A stretch of DNA of 64,000 bases from Paenibacillus oceani (GTDB taxonomy: Bacteria; Bacillota; Bacilli; Paenibacillales; NBRC-103111), in NCBI RefSeq assembly GCF_014705615.1, contig NZ_JACXJA010000014.1, positions 124,001 through 188,000 of the forward strand. Direction: 5' to 3'. This document shows, piece after piece, positions 54,148-64,000 of the stretch. Both the position numbers and the translations under genes were made by a program. A model generated the notes under the pieces. It was given only the letters and a program-made list of their open reading frames with translations, searched no databases and was not told the DNA's origin. How positions within the stretch are numbered: position 1 is the first letter of the stretch; each line of letters opens with the position of its first letter.

Positions 54148-55707
54148 TCATCCGAATTTGTCCTCCATACTTCGGTCGAGACAGCGGTATTGAAGCGCTT
54201 CGGCGAGGTGTGCCGTCCGGATTGCTCCGCTGCCGTCCAGATCGGCAATCGTTCGGGCTATTTTGAGAATGCGGTCGTGAGCCCGTACGCTTAAGCTTAA
54301 AGCTTCGAACGACTCGGCCAGCAGCTTGTCTCCGTCCGGGGGGAGCCGGCAGTATTCACGCAGCAAGCGGCCGGACAACTCGCCGTTAAACCGGATTCCC
54401 TTGCCCGCATAACGCTCCGCCTGGAGCAGCATGGCGCATTCCACCGACTGGCGGATCTGTTCCGAGGAGACGTTGCCCTCCGTCCGCTTCATCGAATCGA
54501 AATCGATGCGCGGAACCTCCACATGAATATCGATCCGGTCAAGCAGAGGGCCGGATATTCGGGAACGGTAACGCTGAACTTGAGGCAGACTGCACGAACA
54601 GGCCGCTGCCGGTCCGGAGAAGCCATAAAATCCGCACGGACACGGATTCATCGAACCCGCCAGCATAAAATGGGTTGGGAACGTAAACACCGCTTTCGCC
54701 CGGCTGATCGTCACGCGCCGGTCTTCGATCGGCTGACGCAGCACCTCCAGCACATTCCGCGGAAATTCCGGCAGCTCGTCGAGAAACAGGACGCCGCGAT
54801 GGGCCAAGCTGACTTCGCCCGGCCTCGGAACGCTGCCTGCGCCGACAAGTCCGCCCATCGATACGGTGTGATGCGGATTGCGAAACGGTCTTGCCCGGAT
54901 CAGCGTCGTGCGGTCCTTTAACTGGCCGGCAGCACTATAGATTTTCGTTACTTCAAGAGATTCCTCCTCCGACAAGACGGGGAGGATGGAGGGCAGCCTG
55001 CGGATCAGCATCGTTTTTCCGGAGCCTGGCGGTCCGACGAAAATCAGATTATGCATCCCGGCCGCAGCGATCGTTAGAGCGCGTTTCGCCTGATGCTGAC
55101 CGCATACATCGACAAAATCTTCGGCCCATGTTTCGACAAACTGCGGCTGCAATTGATCTTTTGACGGGCGCCGTGAATCCGATAGACTTTTAAATAGGTC
55201 GTTCCCCCTATACTGAAGCAGTTCCTTCAAATTGTGAATGCCTGCGATCCGCATGCCTTCGATCAGGGCGGCCTCCTCCGCATTCTCCGCAGGCAGCAGC
55301 ACGTTCGTTAGCCCCCTGCGTCTGGCTGCATCGACCATCGGCAGCACGCCGTGCACAGGCCGCAGCCGGCCGTCGAGCGACAGCTCGCCGATCGTCAGGC
55401 AGCGGTCCAGACCCGGCAGCGACAGCTGGCCGCTTGCCGTGAGGATGCCTGCGGCAATGGCCAAATCGAACGAGGCGCCTTCCTTGCGGACGTCGGCCGG
55501 AGCCAGATTGACCGTAATCCGTTCCATCGGAAAGGCGGCTCCCGTATTTTTGATCGCCGATCGCACCCTTTCCGCAGATTCCCGCACGGAGCTGTCCGGA
55601 AGTCCGACGATTTGAAAAAACGGCAAGCCGTTGCTAATATCAATCTCCACATCGACGATCGTACCGTCTATCCCTTGCAGGCAAGCGCCATACCGGTTGT
55701 CGTACAT
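54148..55707 (-). CDS. comM: YifB/ComM family Mg-chelatase-like AAA+ ATPase
   Basis: 519 residues. In naturally competent Proteobacteria ComM is a helicase aiding branch migration during transformation; the Firmicute homologue's role is less clear. It starts with an N-terminal Lon-substrate-like domain (ACLQGIDGTIVDVEIDISNG), then the AAA core with Walker A FVGPPGSGKTMLIRRL, Walker B GVLFLDELPEF and sensor segment NPCPCGFYG, and a C-terminal Mg-chelatase domain. The ATG 55707 lies behind AGAGGTG. Its closeness to dprA suggests a recombination role. Confidence 0.9.
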   Translation of the reverse strand: MYDNRYGACLQGIDGTIVDVEIDISNGLPFFQIVGLPDSSVRESAERVRSAIKNTGAAFPMERITVNLAPADVRKEGASFDLAIAAGILTASGQLSLPGLDRCLTIGELSLDGRLRPVHGVLPMVDAARRRGLTNVLLPAENAEEAALIEGMRIAGIHNLKELLQYRGNDLFKSLSDSRRPSKDQLQPQFVETWAEDFVDVCGQHQAKRALTIAAAGMHNLIFVGPPGSGKTMLIRRLPSILPVLSEEESLEVTKIYSAAGQLKDRTTLIRARPFRNPHHTVSMGGLVGAGSVPRPGEVSLAHRGVLFLDELPEFPRNVLEVLRQPIEDRRVTISRAKAVFTFPTHFMLAGSMNPCPCGFYGFSGPAAACSCSLPQVQRYRSRISGPLLDRIDIHVEVPRIDFDSMKRTEGNVSSEQIRQSVECAMLLQAERYAGKGIRFNGELSGRLLREYCRLPPDGDKLLAESFEALSLSVRAHDRILKIARTIADLDGSGAIRTAHLAEALQYRCLDRSMEDKFG

Positions 55708-55937
55708 AACAAAAAACACCTCTTCTCGGAATTAAAACCCGCACCGGGCATAGATAGGCCAAGCGGGTCGGTTGCCGGAAAAGGTGCTTCCTTATCGTCC
55801 GTATTACCGAAATATACTCAGATTGTCAGAAGTAGTTATTCGCCGCTGCGCCGCCGTTTTCCTTCCCGGTCCAACATTTTTATTAAAATCCGATCCATTG
55901 GAGATACTGGAATGTAGCGGAAATGAGGTGAGACTAC

Positions 55938-56195
55938 ATGGAGGAAAAAGCGTACTTTTGTCCCAACTGCCGTTCAAATCGGACGAAGTTCCGGGTTTAT
56001 GCGACAACGTCCCAATCGTTTATGAAAGAACCGGTGACCGGGGAAATCTACAGCATGGCCGATCCCGTTCCGGTTGAGGATGCCGAGCCGACGATCGGTT
56101 GTCTCGTGTGCGGCTTTGCCGGCAATGAGATGCGGTTCGTCAAGCAGGCGGAGCGCGAGCCCCGAATGGCTTCCCCGACGAATCCGGCGTATTGA
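55938..56195 (+). CDS. Small zinc-ribbon protein, unknown
   Basis: 85 residues. Two CxxC pairs, CPNC near residue 8 and CLVC near residue 55, indicate one zinc ribbon. The middle contains SFMKEPVTGEIYSMADPVPV. GAGGTGAG precedes the ATG. Lies alone between comM and sucC, divergent from comM. Family not recognised; a DNA- or RNA-binding role is only a guess from the fold. Confidence 0.65.
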   Translation: MEEKAYFCPNCRSNRTKFRVYATTSQSFMKEPVTGEIYSMADPVPVEDAEPTIGCLVCGFAGNEMRFVKQAEREPRMASPTNPAY

Positions 56196-56508
56196 AGGAC
56201 GGGTCCGCGTACAGACCGGCCCCTTAGCGATAGCGCGAGCTTTCCGAATTCGGGAGCAGCGCTATTTGCATGTCTAAGCGTATGGAACGCCTCCTAACGT
56301 TCCGGCTGTCTTTTTGTCGTCTTAATCAAAAAAACGTACATTGTTCACAAAAAATTCAGGAAAGTGTCGATGAAACGTGATACAATGAGTAGGGCATTTT
56401 TGGGGATACACCGAATCGACGGAGTTGCTTTACGTTCGGTCGGGAGAGGGCAATTTGCCTTTTTTTGCATACAAACTCACCCAAGACAGTTGATAGGAGG
56501 ATTCGAGA
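56196..56508 (+). other. Intergenic region with sucC leader
   Basis: Contains a GGAACG/CGTTCC hairpin followed by a short T-run (56289-56318), a possible terminator for the zinc-ribbon gene, and TACAAT at 56381-56386, a likely -10 for sucC with a leader near 115 nt. No gene seen. Confidence 0.5.
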
Positions 56509-57669
56509 ATGAATATCCATGAGTATCAAGGCAAAGAAGTCCTGAGACAATATGGCGTTGCGGTTCCTCAGGGCAAAGTGGCGTTTACCGTCGACGAAGC
56601 CGTCGAAGCGGCAAAAGCTCTCGGCACCCAGGTGGTCGTCGTCAAAGCTCAAATCCATGCAGGCGGCCGCGGTAAAGCGGGCGGCGTCAAAGTGGCTAAA
56701 AACCTCGACGAAGTGCGTACATATGCCGAGCAAATTCTCGGGAAAGTACTCGTAACGCACCAAACCGGGCCGGAAGGCAAAGAAGTGAAGCGTTTACTCA
56801 TCGAAGAGGGCTGCGACATCAAGAAAGAGTACTATGTGGGCGTGGTCGTAGACCGCGCTACCGGCCGTGTCGTCATGATGGCTTCCGAAGAAGGCGGTAC
56901 CGAGATTGAGGAAGTTGCCGCACATACCCCGGAGAAAATTTTCAAAGAAGTGATCGATCCTGCAATCGGCTTGATGCCTTTCCAAGCCCGCAAGCTGGCT
57001 TATGCGATCAACATCCCGGCTCCGCTGGTCAATAAAGCGGTTCAGTTCATGACAGCTTTGTATACCGCATTTGTGGACAAGGACTGCTCGATCGCGGAGA
57101 TCAACCCGCTCGTCGTAACCGGTGACGGCAATGTGATGGCGCTTGACGCCAAGCTGAATTTCGACTCCAACGCTTTGTTCCGTCATAAAGACATTTTGGA
57201 GCTTCGCGACCTGGACGAAGAAGACGAGAAAGAAATCCAAGCATCCAAATTCGACCTGAGCTACATTGCGCTTGACGGCAACATCGGTTGCATGGTTAAC
57301 GGCGCGGGTCTTGCCATGTCGACGATGGATATTATCAAATATTACGGCGGCGAGCCGGCGAACTTCCTCGACGTAGGCGGCGGCGCAACGACCGAGAAAG
57401 TTACCGAAGCGTTCAAAATCATTTTGTCCGACCCGAAAGTAAAAGGCATCTTCGTCAATATTTTCGGCGGCATCATGAAATGCGACGTGATCGCAGACGG
57501 CGTAATTGAGGCAGCTAAGCAAATCGGCTTGGATCGTCCTCTTGTCGTGCGTCTGGAAGGTACGAACGTCGAGCTTGGCAAGAAGAAGCTGAATGAATCC
57601 GGTCTGAACATTGTGGCGGCCGACTCGATGGCGGACGGCGCGCAAAAAATCGTTTCGCTGGTGAAGTAA
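56509..57669 (+). CDS. sucC: Succinyl-CoA synthetase, beta subunit
   Basis: 386 residues. With SucD converts succinyl-CoA, ADP (or GDP) and phosphate to succinate, CoA and ATP in the TCA cycle. The ATP-grasp domain opens with [20 protein letters not shown] and has [40 protein letters not shown] and the C-terminal ligase domain with [30 protein letters not shown] precedes the ATG. sucD follows after 21 bp. The position between the ylqH region and dprA is conserved. Confidence 0.97.
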   Translation: MNIHEYQGKEVLRQYGVAVPQGKVAFTVDEAVEAAKALGTQVVVVKAQIHAGGRGKAGGVKVAKNLDEVRTYAEQILGKVLVTHQTGPEGKEVKRLLIEEGCDIKKEYYVGVVVDRATGRVVMMASEEGGTEIEEVAAHTPEKIFKEVIDPAIGLMPFQARKLAYAINIPAPLVNKAVQFMTALYTAFVDKDCSIAEINPLVVTGDGNVMALDAKLNFDSNALFRHKDILELRDLDEEDEKEIQASKFDLSYIALDGNIGCMVNGAGLAMSTMDIIKYYGGEPANFLDVGGGATTEKVTEAFKIILSDPKVKGIFVNIFGGIMKCDVIADGVIEAAKQIGLDRPLVVRLEGTNVELGKKKLNESGLNIVAADSMADGAQKIVSLVK

Positions 57670-57690
57670 TTCGAGAGGAGATGGACAACG

Positions 57691-58623
57691 ATGAGCATTT
57701 TGATCGATAAAAATACGAAAATCATTACGCATGGCATCACCGGTTCGCAAGGGAAGTTCCACACTCAAGGCGGACTCGAGTACGGCTCGCAATTCGTCGG
57801 CGGAGTAACGCCGGGCAAAGGCGGTACGGAAGTCGAGTTCTCGCTGGAGAACGGCACGACCGTAAAATTGCCTGTATTCAACACGGCTATCGAAGCCAAA
57901 AAAGCGACGGGTGCAACTGTATCGCTCATTTTCGTTCCTCCGGCTTTCGCTGCGGATTCGATTATGGAAGCGGTCGACGCGGAGATGGATTTGGCCATCT
58001 GTATTACCGAAGGTATTCCTGTACTCGACATGGTTCGAGTCAGCCGTTATATGGAAGGCAAGAAAACCCGTCTGATCGGCCCGAACTGCCCGGGTGTCAT
58101 CACTCCGGATGAGTGCAAAATCGGCATCATGCCGGGTTACATCCATTTGAAAGGTCATGTGGGCGTCGTATCCCGCAGCGGTACGCTTACGTACGAAGCG
58201 GTTCATCAGCTGACGACCCGCGGCATCGGCCAATCGACGGCTGTAGGGATCGGCGGAGACCCGGTTAAAGGCTCCGAGTTTATCGACATCCTCAAACTGT
58301 TCAACGAAGATCCGGATACGTATGCGGTTATTATGATCGGCGAGATCGGCGGTACGGCGGAAGAAGAAGCGGCCGAATGGATTAAAGCGAACATGACGAA
58401 ACCTGTCGTCGGCTTTATCGGCGGCCAAACGGCGCCTCCGGGAAAACGGATGGGACATGCCGGCGCGATCATCTCCGGCGGCAAAGGAACGGCTGCAGAG
58501 AAAGTATCGACGCTTGAGGCTTGCGGCATCAAGGTTGCTCCTACGCCTTCCGAGATGGGCTCCACGCTCGTCAGCGTTCTGGAGGAAAAAGGACTGCTCG
58601 AGAAATGCACCGTTAAAAGATAA
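57691..58623 (+). CDS. sucD: Succinyl-CoA synthetase, alpha subunit
   Basis: 310 residues. CoA-binding Rossmann domain at the N-terminus ([20 protein letters not shown]) and ligase domain with the phosphorylated His256 in [36 protein letters not shown] is another signature. GAGAGGAGATGG precedes the ATG. A strong terminator follows, ending the sucCD operon. Confidence 0.97.
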   Translation: MSILIDKNTKIITHGITGSQGKFHTQGGLEYGSQFVGGVTPGKGGTEVEFSLENGTTVKLPVFNTAIEAKKATGATVSLIFVPPAFAADSIMEAVDAEMDLAICITEGIPVLDMVRVSRYMEGKKTRLIGPNCPGVITPDECKIGIMPGYIHLKGHVGVVSRSGTLTYEAVHQLTTRGIGQSTAVGIGGDPVKGSEFIDILKLFNEDPDTYAVIMIGEIGGTAEEEAAEWIKANMTKPVVGFIGGQTAPPGKRMGHAGAIISGGKGTAAEKVSTLEACGIKVAPTPSEMGSTLVSVLEEKGLLEKCTVKR

Positions 58624-58658
58624 ATATATACAATAATATGTATTTAATGAAGGTAAGC

Positions 58659-58697
58659 AACCTTCCGCATCCCGGTTCCGGGTACGGAAGGTTTTTT
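58659..58697 (+). terminator. sucCD terminator
   Basis: AACCTTCCG and CGGAAGGTT enclose an inner CCCGG/CCGGG stem, followed by TTTTTT. Confidence 0.88.
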
Positions 58698-58769
58698 GTT
58701 TTTTCGACAAAAATCCGCAAAGGATGCCCGGTTCCCATCGGGTCTACAAAATAGGAGGTGCTTTACTTC

Positions 58770-59867
58770 ATGAACGATCGTAAGGTATTATTTGGATTGC
58801 ACGAGTTAGAGGGGATTGGCTGGAAATCGATAAAGCTTCTGGAATCGGCCGTATCCGGAGCCTGGTCGGAATTGCGTCACATGAGCACGGAGGAGATGAA
58901 AGCGGCCGGGCTTAGGGCAACTGCAGCCGAGAACGTTTATGCGCGCCTTCGCGACGAAGCTTCGATCGACAAAAGAGCCGGGGAGTACGCGAGCCGCCGC
59001 ATATCGATCGTCACGGTCCTTGATCCGCATTATCCCGCACTGCTGAGAGAAATCGCCCAGCCTCCGTGGGTGCTTTATTGCAAGGGAGATCTGAGCGTGC
59101 TTGAGCAGGCGGCGATTGCCATTGTCGGTACACGTTCTCCTACTGCGTACGGGAGAAAGGCCGCCTTTGATCTGGCCCGGGATTTGTCCGCCGCAGGCGT
59201 ATGTGTAGTGAGCGGACTGGCGCGCGGGATCGACAGCTGTGCACATCGCGGAGCTTTGACGGGAGAAGGAGGGACGGCCGCTGTACTCGGATGCGGCCTG
59301 GATACGGTGTATCCCCCTGAAAACGCTTCCCTGTATGACGATGTAACGAAGAAAGGGGTTTTGTTGACGGAATATCCGCTGGGCACCCAGCTCCATCCGG
59401 GCCTGTTTCCGCAGCGCAACCGGATCATCTCCGGGTTAAGCCTCGGGACGATCGTGGTGGAGGCGGCGTCGCGAAGCGGTTCTTTGATTACGGCGGATAT
59501 GGCGCTGGAGCAGTCGAGAGACGTATTTGCGGTTCCGGGACCGATCTCGTCGCCTAAAAGCGAGGGAGCTTTGGAGCTCATCCGCCAGGGGGCGAAGATG
59601 ATCGCAAGCGCGGACCATGTTCTGGAAGAGTACCGGCACCTGATGAGGCGGGGGAACGAGGGCCGCAAAGAGGCTTCCGAGCCCGGTCCGTCCTTAAGCG
59701 AAGACGAGCGAAAACTGCTCGGCTGGATGACCGCCGTTCCGGTAACGTTCGACGAATTGTTGGAGCTATCCGGATTCGAATTTGGACATTTGCATTCAGT
59801 TCTGTTAAATTTAATTTTGATAAAAAGGATTACGCCCTTGCCCGGCTCGTCTTACATCGCTTTATAG
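58770..59867 (+). CDS. dprA: DNA-processing protein DprA (Smf)
   Basis: 365 residues. Binds incoming single-stranded DNA and loads RecA during transformation. The N-terminal part has a helix-hairpin-helix/SAM-like fold (LHELEGIGWKSIKLL); the Rossmann domain starts near residue 116 (IAIVGTRSPTAYGRKAAFDL) with SGLARGIDSCAH, GCGLDTVYPPENASLYDD and NRIISGLS. A small winged helix ends the protein. ATG 58770 is preferred to the GTG at 58758 because AGGAGGTG abuts the latter. Suggests at least remnant competence. Confidence 0.94.
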   Translation: MNDRKVLFGLHELEGIGWKSIKLLESAVSGAWSELRHMSTEEMKAAGLRATAAENVYARLRDEASIDKRAGEYASRRISIVTVLDPHYPALLREIAQPPWVLYCKGDLSVLEQAAIAIVGTRSPTAYGRKAAFDLARDLSAAGVCVVSGLARGIDSCAHRGALTGEGGTAAVLGCGLDTVYPPENASLYDDVTKKGVLLTEYPLGTQLHPGLFPQRNRIISGLSLGTIVVEAASRSGSLITADMALEQSRDVFAVPGPISSPKSEGALELIRQGAKMIASADHVLEEYRHLMRRGNEGRKEASEPGPSLSEDERKLLGWMTAVPVTFDELLELSGFEFGHLHSVLLNLILIKRITPLPGSSYIAL

Positions 59868-59872
59868 TGCGA

Positions 59873-59958
59873 GTTCAAAAAGTCCGGTTTTCATTCCATA
59901 TTCGATGACGAGTAGGCTTCCTGATCGGCCTCGTGATCGAAAGTGGACTTTTTGAACA
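59873..59958. repeat. Palindromic element between dprA and topA
   Basis: GTTCAAAAAGTCC at 59873-59885 and its exact complement GGACTTTTTGAAC at 59946-59958 flank 60 bp with further partial pairing (TTTC/GAAA). It could fold as a long hairpin. The shape is that of a dispersed REP- or MITE-like repeat; only one copy lies in this window. A-rich and T-rich arms could also work as a terminator on both strands. Confidence 0.6.
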
Positions 59959-60040
59959 ACCTCTTATAGCGGTGGTGACGAACGGTCCGGGCATACGCAT
60001 ACAATGGAACAGCCACTTACGAGGGGAGGACGGCGAGCCT

Positions 60041-62152
60041 ATGGCGGATTCGTTAGTCATTGTGGAGTCACCCGCAAAAGCAAAAACGATCGGCAAATAT
60101 TTGGGAAGCAAGTTTATCGTGAAAGCGTCCATGGGCCATATCCGGGACCTTCCAAAAAGTCAGATCGGCGTCGAAGTTGAAAACAAGTTCGAACCGAAAT
60201 ATATAACGATCCGGGGCAAAGGCTCCGTTCTGAAAGAATTGAAAGATGCAAGCCGCAAAGTGAAAAACATCTATCTAGCGGCTGACCCCGATCGCGAGGG
60301 GGAGGCGATCGCCTGGCACTTGGCGCATTACCTCGAACTGAGCGAGAAGGAGCCTTGTCGTGTTGTTTTTAATGAGATAACGAAACAAGCGGTGAAGGAT
60401 GCATTCAAGCAGCCGCGGCCTATCGATATGGATTTGGTGAACGCTCAACAGGCGCGCCGTATTTTGGACCGCCTTGTGGGCTACAAAATCAGCCCTCTGC
60501 TGTGGAAAAAGGTAAAGAAGGGACTTTCGGCCGGCCGCGTGCAGTCCGTCGCCGTAAAGCTTATTATCGACCGCGAGAACGAGATCAAGCTTTTCGTTCC
60601 GGAAGAGTATTGGTCGATCACGGCGATGCTGGATGTGAACGGTTCGGCGTTCGAGGCGAAATTTTACGGAATCGGCGGAGAGAAGAAAGAACTGAACCGC
60701 GAAGCCGAAGTCCAGGACATCCTGAAACGGATTGAACAGGAGACGTTCACGGTCAACGAAGTGAAGGAGAAGGAGCGTCAGCGCAATCCCGCGCCGCCGT
60801 TCATTACGAGCTCCTTGCAGCAGGAGGCGGCCCGCAAGCTGAATTTCCGGGCGGCCAAAACGATGCAGGTGGCGCAGCAGCTGTACGAGGGCGTCGATAT
60901 CGGCAAAGAGGGCACGGTCGGTTTGATCACGTACATGCGTACCGACTCGACCCGGATTTCGCCAGTTGCGCAGGAAGAAGCCAAAGAATATATACAGCAA
61001 GCCTACGGAGCGGATTATTACCCGGAAACGCCGCGTGTTTATTTAAAAAAGGGAGCCAACGCCCAAGACGCTCACGAAGCGATTCGGCCTACGTCCGTAG
61101 CCAAAACGCCGGAAGAAATGAAGGGGTATTTGAGCCGAGATCAGTTTCGTCTTTACAAGCTGGTATGGGAACGCTTCGTCGCCAGCCAGATGGCTTCGGC
61201 CGTGTTGGATACGATGACCGTCGACATAAAGGCAGGCGATGTGACGTTCCGCGCCGCCGGCTCCAAAGTGAAGTTTCCCGGCTTCATGAAAGTGTACGTG
61301 GAGGGCAACGACGACGGCAGTACGAACGAGGACGACAAGTTTTTGCCGCCGCTACAACCGGACGACAAGCTGGGCAACCAAGGTATCGAGCCGAAGCAGC
61401 ATTTTACCCAGCCGCCTCCCCGTTACTCGGAAGCTCGACTGGTCCGGGCGCTGGAGGAGATGGGAATCGGAAGACCGAGCACGTACGCGCCGACGCTGGA
61501 GACGATTCAGAAGCGCGGTTACGTCGCGATGGAGGAGAAACGGTTCGTCCCGACGGAGCTCGGCGATCTGGTCATCCAGTTGATGGCGGAATTTTTCCCG
61601 GAAATTTTAAACGTCGAATTCACCGCCCATATGGAGGAAGAACTCGATTTTGTCGAAGAAGGCAAGGTCGACTGGGTCAAGGTGCTGGACGAATTTTACG
61701 TCACGTTCGAGAAGCGGCTTGAAGTAGCCGAGGAAGAAATGAAGGAAGTCGAGATTCAGGACGAAGTAACCGACATCTTGTGTGAGAAGTGCGGCCGCAA
61801 CATGGTCATCAAGATGGGCAGATTCGGCAAGTTTCTGGCTTGTTCCGGTTTTCCGGACTGCCGGAACGCGAAGCCGATCGTCAAAGAGGTTGGCGTTACT
61901 TGCCCGAAATGCAAAGAAGGCAACGTCGTCGAACGGCGAAGCAAAAAAGGGCGCATCTTCTACGGCTGCGATCAGTACCCGGGCTGCGATTACGTCTCCT
62001 GGGATAAACCGTCCGGCAAGCCGTGCCCGAACTGCAGCACCATGCTGGTTGAGAAGTACGCCAAATCCGGCTCCCACCTTCAATGTCCGGATTGCGGATA
62101 CAAGGAAGAGATGCAGCAAACGGACGGCGACGGCGATACCGACGCGGATTGA
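60041..62152 (+). CDS. topA: DNA topoisomerase I
   Basis: 703 residues. Relaxes negative supercoils. The Toprim domain begins [20 protein letters not shown] and holds [15 protein letters not shown]; the active Tyr298 lies in [20 protein letters not shown] and [20 protein letters not shown] follow. Three C-terminal zinc ribbons start near [35 protein letters not shown] and [15 protein letters not shown] 60041 follows GAGGGGAGGACGG; longer frames are unlikely because they run back into the palindromic element. Confidence 0.97.
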   Translation: MADSLVIVESPAKAKTIGKYLGSKFIVKASMGHIRDLPKSQIGVEVENKFEPKYITIRGKGSVLKELKDASRKVKNIYLAADPDREGEAIAWHLAHYLELSEKEPCRVVFNEITKQAVKDAFKQPRPIDMDLVNAQQARRILDRLVGYKISPLLWKKVKKGLSAGRVQSVAVKLIIDRENEIKLFVPEEYWSITAMLDVNGSAFEAKFYGIGGEKKELNREAEVQDILKRIEQETFTVNEVKEKERQRNPAPPFITSSLQQEAARKLNFRAAKTMQVAQQLYEGVDIGKEGTVGLITYMRTDSTRISPVAQEEAKEYIQQAYGADYYPETPRVYLKKGANAQDAHEAIRPTSVAKTPEEMKGYLSRDQFRLYKLVWERFVASQMASAVLDTMTVDIKAGDVTFRAAGSKVKFPGFMKVYVEGNDDGSTNEDDKFLPPLQPDDKLGNQGIEPKQHFTQPPPRYSEARLVRALEEMGIGRPSTYAPTLETIQKRGYVAMEEKRFVPTELGDLVIQLMAEFFPEILNVEFTAHMEEELDFVEEGKVDWVKVLDEFYVTFEKRLEVAEEEMKEVEIQDEVTDILCEKCGRNMVIKMGRFGKFLACSGFPDCRNAKPIVKEVGVTCPKCKEGNVVERRSKKGRIFYGCDQYPGCDYVSWDKPSGKPCPNCSTMLVEKYAKSGSHLQCPDCGYKEEMQQTDGDGDTDAD

Positions 62153-62234
62153 TGGAATCCCGAGCTCTGCTGTCATGATGCGGCAGAGCTTGGACAGGTA
62201 AAGCGCGGATCGTGATAACAGGAGGAGCTTACCA

Positions 62235-63563
62235 TTGACTAACGCTAGCAAAGTAACGGTGATCGGCGCCGGCCTGGCCGGCAGCGAGGCAGCCTGGCAG
62301 ATTGCCAGCCAGGGCGTTCCGGTCGTGTTGTACGAGATGCGGCCGGTCCGCAAAACACCTGCCCACATCACGGATCAATTCGCTGAACTGGTATGCAGCA
62401 ATTCGTTGCGGGCCAACGGACTGACGAATGCGGTAGGGGTATTAAAAGAAGAAATGCGCCGGATGAACTCCCTTATCATGAGCTGTGCCGACAAACATGC
62501 GGTTCCGGCCGGAGGCGCGCTTGCGGTTGACCGCGACGGCTTCTCGGGAGAGGTGACTATGGCGCTGCGGAATCATCCGCTGATCGAAGTCCGCAACGAG
62601 GAGCTGCCGGCGCTGCCGGAAGGGATTACGGTGGTGGCGACCGGTCCGCTGACGTCCCCGTCCTTGTCGGACGAGCTGAAGCGGCTCACAGGCGAAGAAT
62701 ATTTGTATTTCTACGATGCGGCCGCCCCGATTGTGGACAAAGATTCGATCGATATGAGCAAAGTGTATTTGGCTTCCCGTTACGACAAAGGGGAGGCCGC
62801 TTATTTGAATTGCCCGATGACGGAGGAGCAGTTCGACGCCTTCCATGAAGCTCTGATCAGTGCCGAGACGGCGCCTATGAAAGAGTTCGAGAAAGAGATT
62901 TACTTCGAAGGCTGCATGCCGATCGAGGTGATGGCCAGACGCGGCAAGCAAACGGCGCTGTTCGGCCCGATGAAGCCGGTCGGACTGGTTAATCCGCATA
63001 CCGGCAAACTGCCGTACGCCGTCGTTCAACTGCGCCAGGATAACGCCGCAGGAACGTTATACAATCTCGTCGGCTTCCAGACCCATCTGAAGTGGGGGGA
63101 GCAGAAGCGGGTGTTCTCGCTTATCCCCGGTCTGGAAAACGCGGAATTCGTCCGCTATGGCGTCATGCATCGTAATACGTTTATCAGCTCGCCCAAGCTG
63201 CTTCATCCGACGTACCAGTTTAAAGGCCGTCACGATCTGTTCTTCGCCGGGCAGATGACCGGAGTCGAAGGATACGTGGAGTCTGCGGCTTCGGGGATGA
63301 TTGCCGGGATCAACGCAGGGAGGATGGCGCTCGGACAAGAATGCGTCGTAGTGCCGCCGGAAACGACCCTTGGCAGTATGGCGCATTACATTACGACTAC
63401 CGACCCGAAACATTTTCAGCCGATGAACGCCAATTTCGGTCTGCTTCCTCCGCTTGGAGAGAAAATTCGCGACAAAAAACGTAAAAATGAGCTGCTTGTC
63501 GAACGTGCGCTGCAAACAATTCAGAATTTTTCATATAATGTACACAATTTGACTTGTATGTAA
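62235..63563 (+). CDS. trmFO: Methylenetetrahydrofolate-tRNA-(uracil-5-)-methyltransferase TrmFO
   Basis: 442 residues from a TTG start behind AGGAGGAGC. FAD- and folate-dependent enzyme that makes m5U54 in the T-loop of tRNAs. The FAD site is [20 protein letters not shown]; further family parts are [40 protein letters not shown] and [20 protein letters not shown]. The C-terminus ([10 protein letters not shown]) departs slightly from the usual short basic tail. xerC normally follows; here it does not. Confidence 0.96.
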   Translation: MTNASKVTVIGAGLAGSEAAWQIASQGVPVVLYEMRPVRKTPAHITDQFAELVCSNSLRANGLTNAVGVLKEEMRRMNSLIMSCADKHAVPAGGALAVDRDGFSGEVTMALRNHPLIEVRNEELPALPEGITVVATGPLTSPSLSDELKRLTGEEYLYFYDAAAPIVDKDSIDMSKVYLASRYDKGEAAYLNCPMTEEQFDAFHEALISAETAPMKEFEKEIYFEGCMPIEVMARRGKQTALFGPMKPVGLVNPHTGKLPYAVVQLRQDNAAGTLYNLVGFQTHLKWGEQKRVFSLIPGLENAEFVRYGVMHRNTFISSPKLLHPTYQFKGRHDLFFAGQMTGVEGYVESAASGMIAGINAGRMALGQECVVVPPETTLGSMAHYITTTDPKHFQPMNANFGLLPPLGEKIRDKKRKNELLVERALQTIQNFSYNVHNLTCM

Positions 63564-63583
63564 AAGCTCCGCTATGGTACGAT
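63554..63583 (+). promoter_or_regulatory. Possible promoter upstream of hslV
   Basis: TTGTAT (63554-63559), 18-bp spacer, TACGAT (63578-63583); TTGACT just before is an alternative -35. It would drive hslV and the small open frame before it. Confidence 0.4.
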
Positions 63584-63603
63584 GAACATGTTTTCATAAG
63601 TGA

Positions 63604-63834
63604 AACCCATTTTCGGAGCTGCAAGCTCGTTTCGATTCAGACGACAACCTTTTAGCAAAATACGGGAAACAGCAGCAGATCGAACATTTGGTGCTGTTTC
63701 CTGCCGTTTATACGGGTTCCGACGTTTCCGGCAAATGGAAATACCGGCTGAAGCCGTTTATGGACCTGAACGTACATAGCAGCGGTATAGCGGTATACAG
63801 GTTAGCACAGATAAGGGGGGATCACGGTGGGTGA
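63604..63834 (+). other. Open frame without start between trmFO and hslV
   Basis: 76 codons between stops with natural-looking composition (QQQIEHLVLFPAVYTGSD, KWKYRLKPFMDLNVHSSGI) and no ATG at a ribosome site. It overlaps the hslV start by 8 bp. It could be the tail of a degraded gene or chance. It does not resemble XerC, which usually occupies this position. Contains a 10-bp inverted repeat and an 8-bp tandem repeat. Confidence 0.3.
63665..63701 (+). repeat. 10-bp inverted repeat
   Basis: GGAAACAGCA and TGCTGTTTCC, perfect, 17-bp loop, no T-run. It may be a weak terminator or mRNA stem between trmFO and hslV. Confidence 0.5.
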
Positions 63835-64000
63835 CTTTCACGCGACTACGATATTTGCCATCAGGCATGAAGGTAAAGGCGCCATAGCGGGAGACGGACA
63901 AGTGACGTTCGGGAACAGCATGGTGATGAAGTCGAAAGCCAAAAAAGTAAGGCGCTTGTACCGGGGCAAAGTAATAGCCGGATTCGCAGGCTCCGTGGCG
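63827..64000 (+). CDS. hslV: ATP-dependent protease subunit HslV/ClpQ (5' part)
   Basis: The first 58 codons are in the window, from a GTG with AAGGGGGGATC upstream. Proteasome-like peptidase of the HslUV (ClpYQ) complex. The conserved start [20 protein letters not shown] is seen, including the Thr-Thr where processing exposes the active N-terminal residue, then [20 protein letters not shown]. hslU and codY would be expected to follow outside the window. Confidence 0.95.
   Translation, partial: MGDFHATTIFAIRHEGKGAIAGDGQVTFGNSMVMKSKAKKVRRLYRGKVIAGFAGSVA

Noticed and set aside
56794-58710. 638-codon open frame on the minus strand opposite sucC and sucD
   Set aside because: It is a shadow of two well-supported genes with strongly biased third positions; its translation has no recognisable domain and no ribosome site.
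60275-61000. Minus-strand frame inside topA
   Set aside because: Fully contained in the Toprim and catalytic domains of TopA; no start signals.
1-64000. tRNA, rRNA, CRISPR arrays, prophage structural genes
   Set aside because: No cloverleaf, rRNA segment, regularly spaced repeat or phage gene block was seen; the DUF1906 gene alone does not indicate a prophage.

Overview
The window reads as a chromosomal segment of a spore-forming, moderately GC-rich Firmicute of the Paenibacillaceae (Paenibacillus/Cohnella type). The right two thirds follow the core gene order known from Bacillus subtilis: rsmD-coaD-ylbJ-ylbL-tmcAL-ylbN-rpmF, then fapR-plsX-fabH-fabD-fabG-acpP-fabF-rnc-smc-ftsY, ylxM-ffh-rpsP-khpA-rimM-trmD-rplS-lepB-rbgA-rnhB-ylqG-ylqH-yraN, comM, sucCD, dprA, topA, trmFO and hslV. 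A CotD-like coat protein and YlbJ point to sporulation. The many TTG/GTG starts, strong Shine-Dalgarno sites and large families of AraC regulators, LplA/YtcQ-like binding proteins and glycosidases fit Paenibacillus.

Bases 1-10255 form a divergent carbohydrate-use locus. Leftward lie a membrane AraC-type sensor-regulator, an oligosaccharide-binding lipoprotein and a GH29 alpha-L-fucosidase cut by the window edge. Rightward lie a second sugar-binding lipoprotein, a Tat-exported beta-helix protein and a GH42 beta-galactosidase. No permease genes are present, so the binding proteins probably use permeases encoded elsewhere.

Bases 10252-19600 are a decaying accessory zone. It holds a leucine-rich-repeat gene broken by several frameshifts, two unidentified coding remnants, an IS3-family element (12410-13800) with a frameshifted transposase, a DUF3024 gene with an internal deletion, a methyltransferase fragment abutting a frameshifted Nudix gene, and a HAD phosphatase with an in-frame deletion. 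Intact single genes (GNAT, Nudix, DUF4269, HAD, small membrane proteins) lie between them. Bases 19600-22000 carry a small zinc-ribbon gene, cotD, a DUF1906 gene and a structured non-coding stretch just upstream of rsmD.

From 22116 onward the genes serve rRNA/tRNA modification, CoA and phospholipid precursor synthesis, FapR-controlled fatty-acid synthesis, chromosome organisation (Smc), the SRP pathway (FtsY, YlxM, Ffh, signal peptidase), ribosomal proteins and maturation (bS16, bL19, bL32, RimM, RbgA), RNA processing (Rnc, RnhB), succinyl-CoA synthetase, DNA uptake (DprA) and topology (TopA). Between ftsY and ylxM the conserved order is interrupted by csaA and a divergent AraC regulator/glycosidase-like pair. 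The points most worth a second look are the structured RNA at 21783-21985, the orphan FliK-like/FlhB-C-like pair at 51191-53349, the palindromic element between dprA and topA, the back-to-back promoters between tmcAL and ylbN, and the open frame that replaces xerC between trmFO and hslV.
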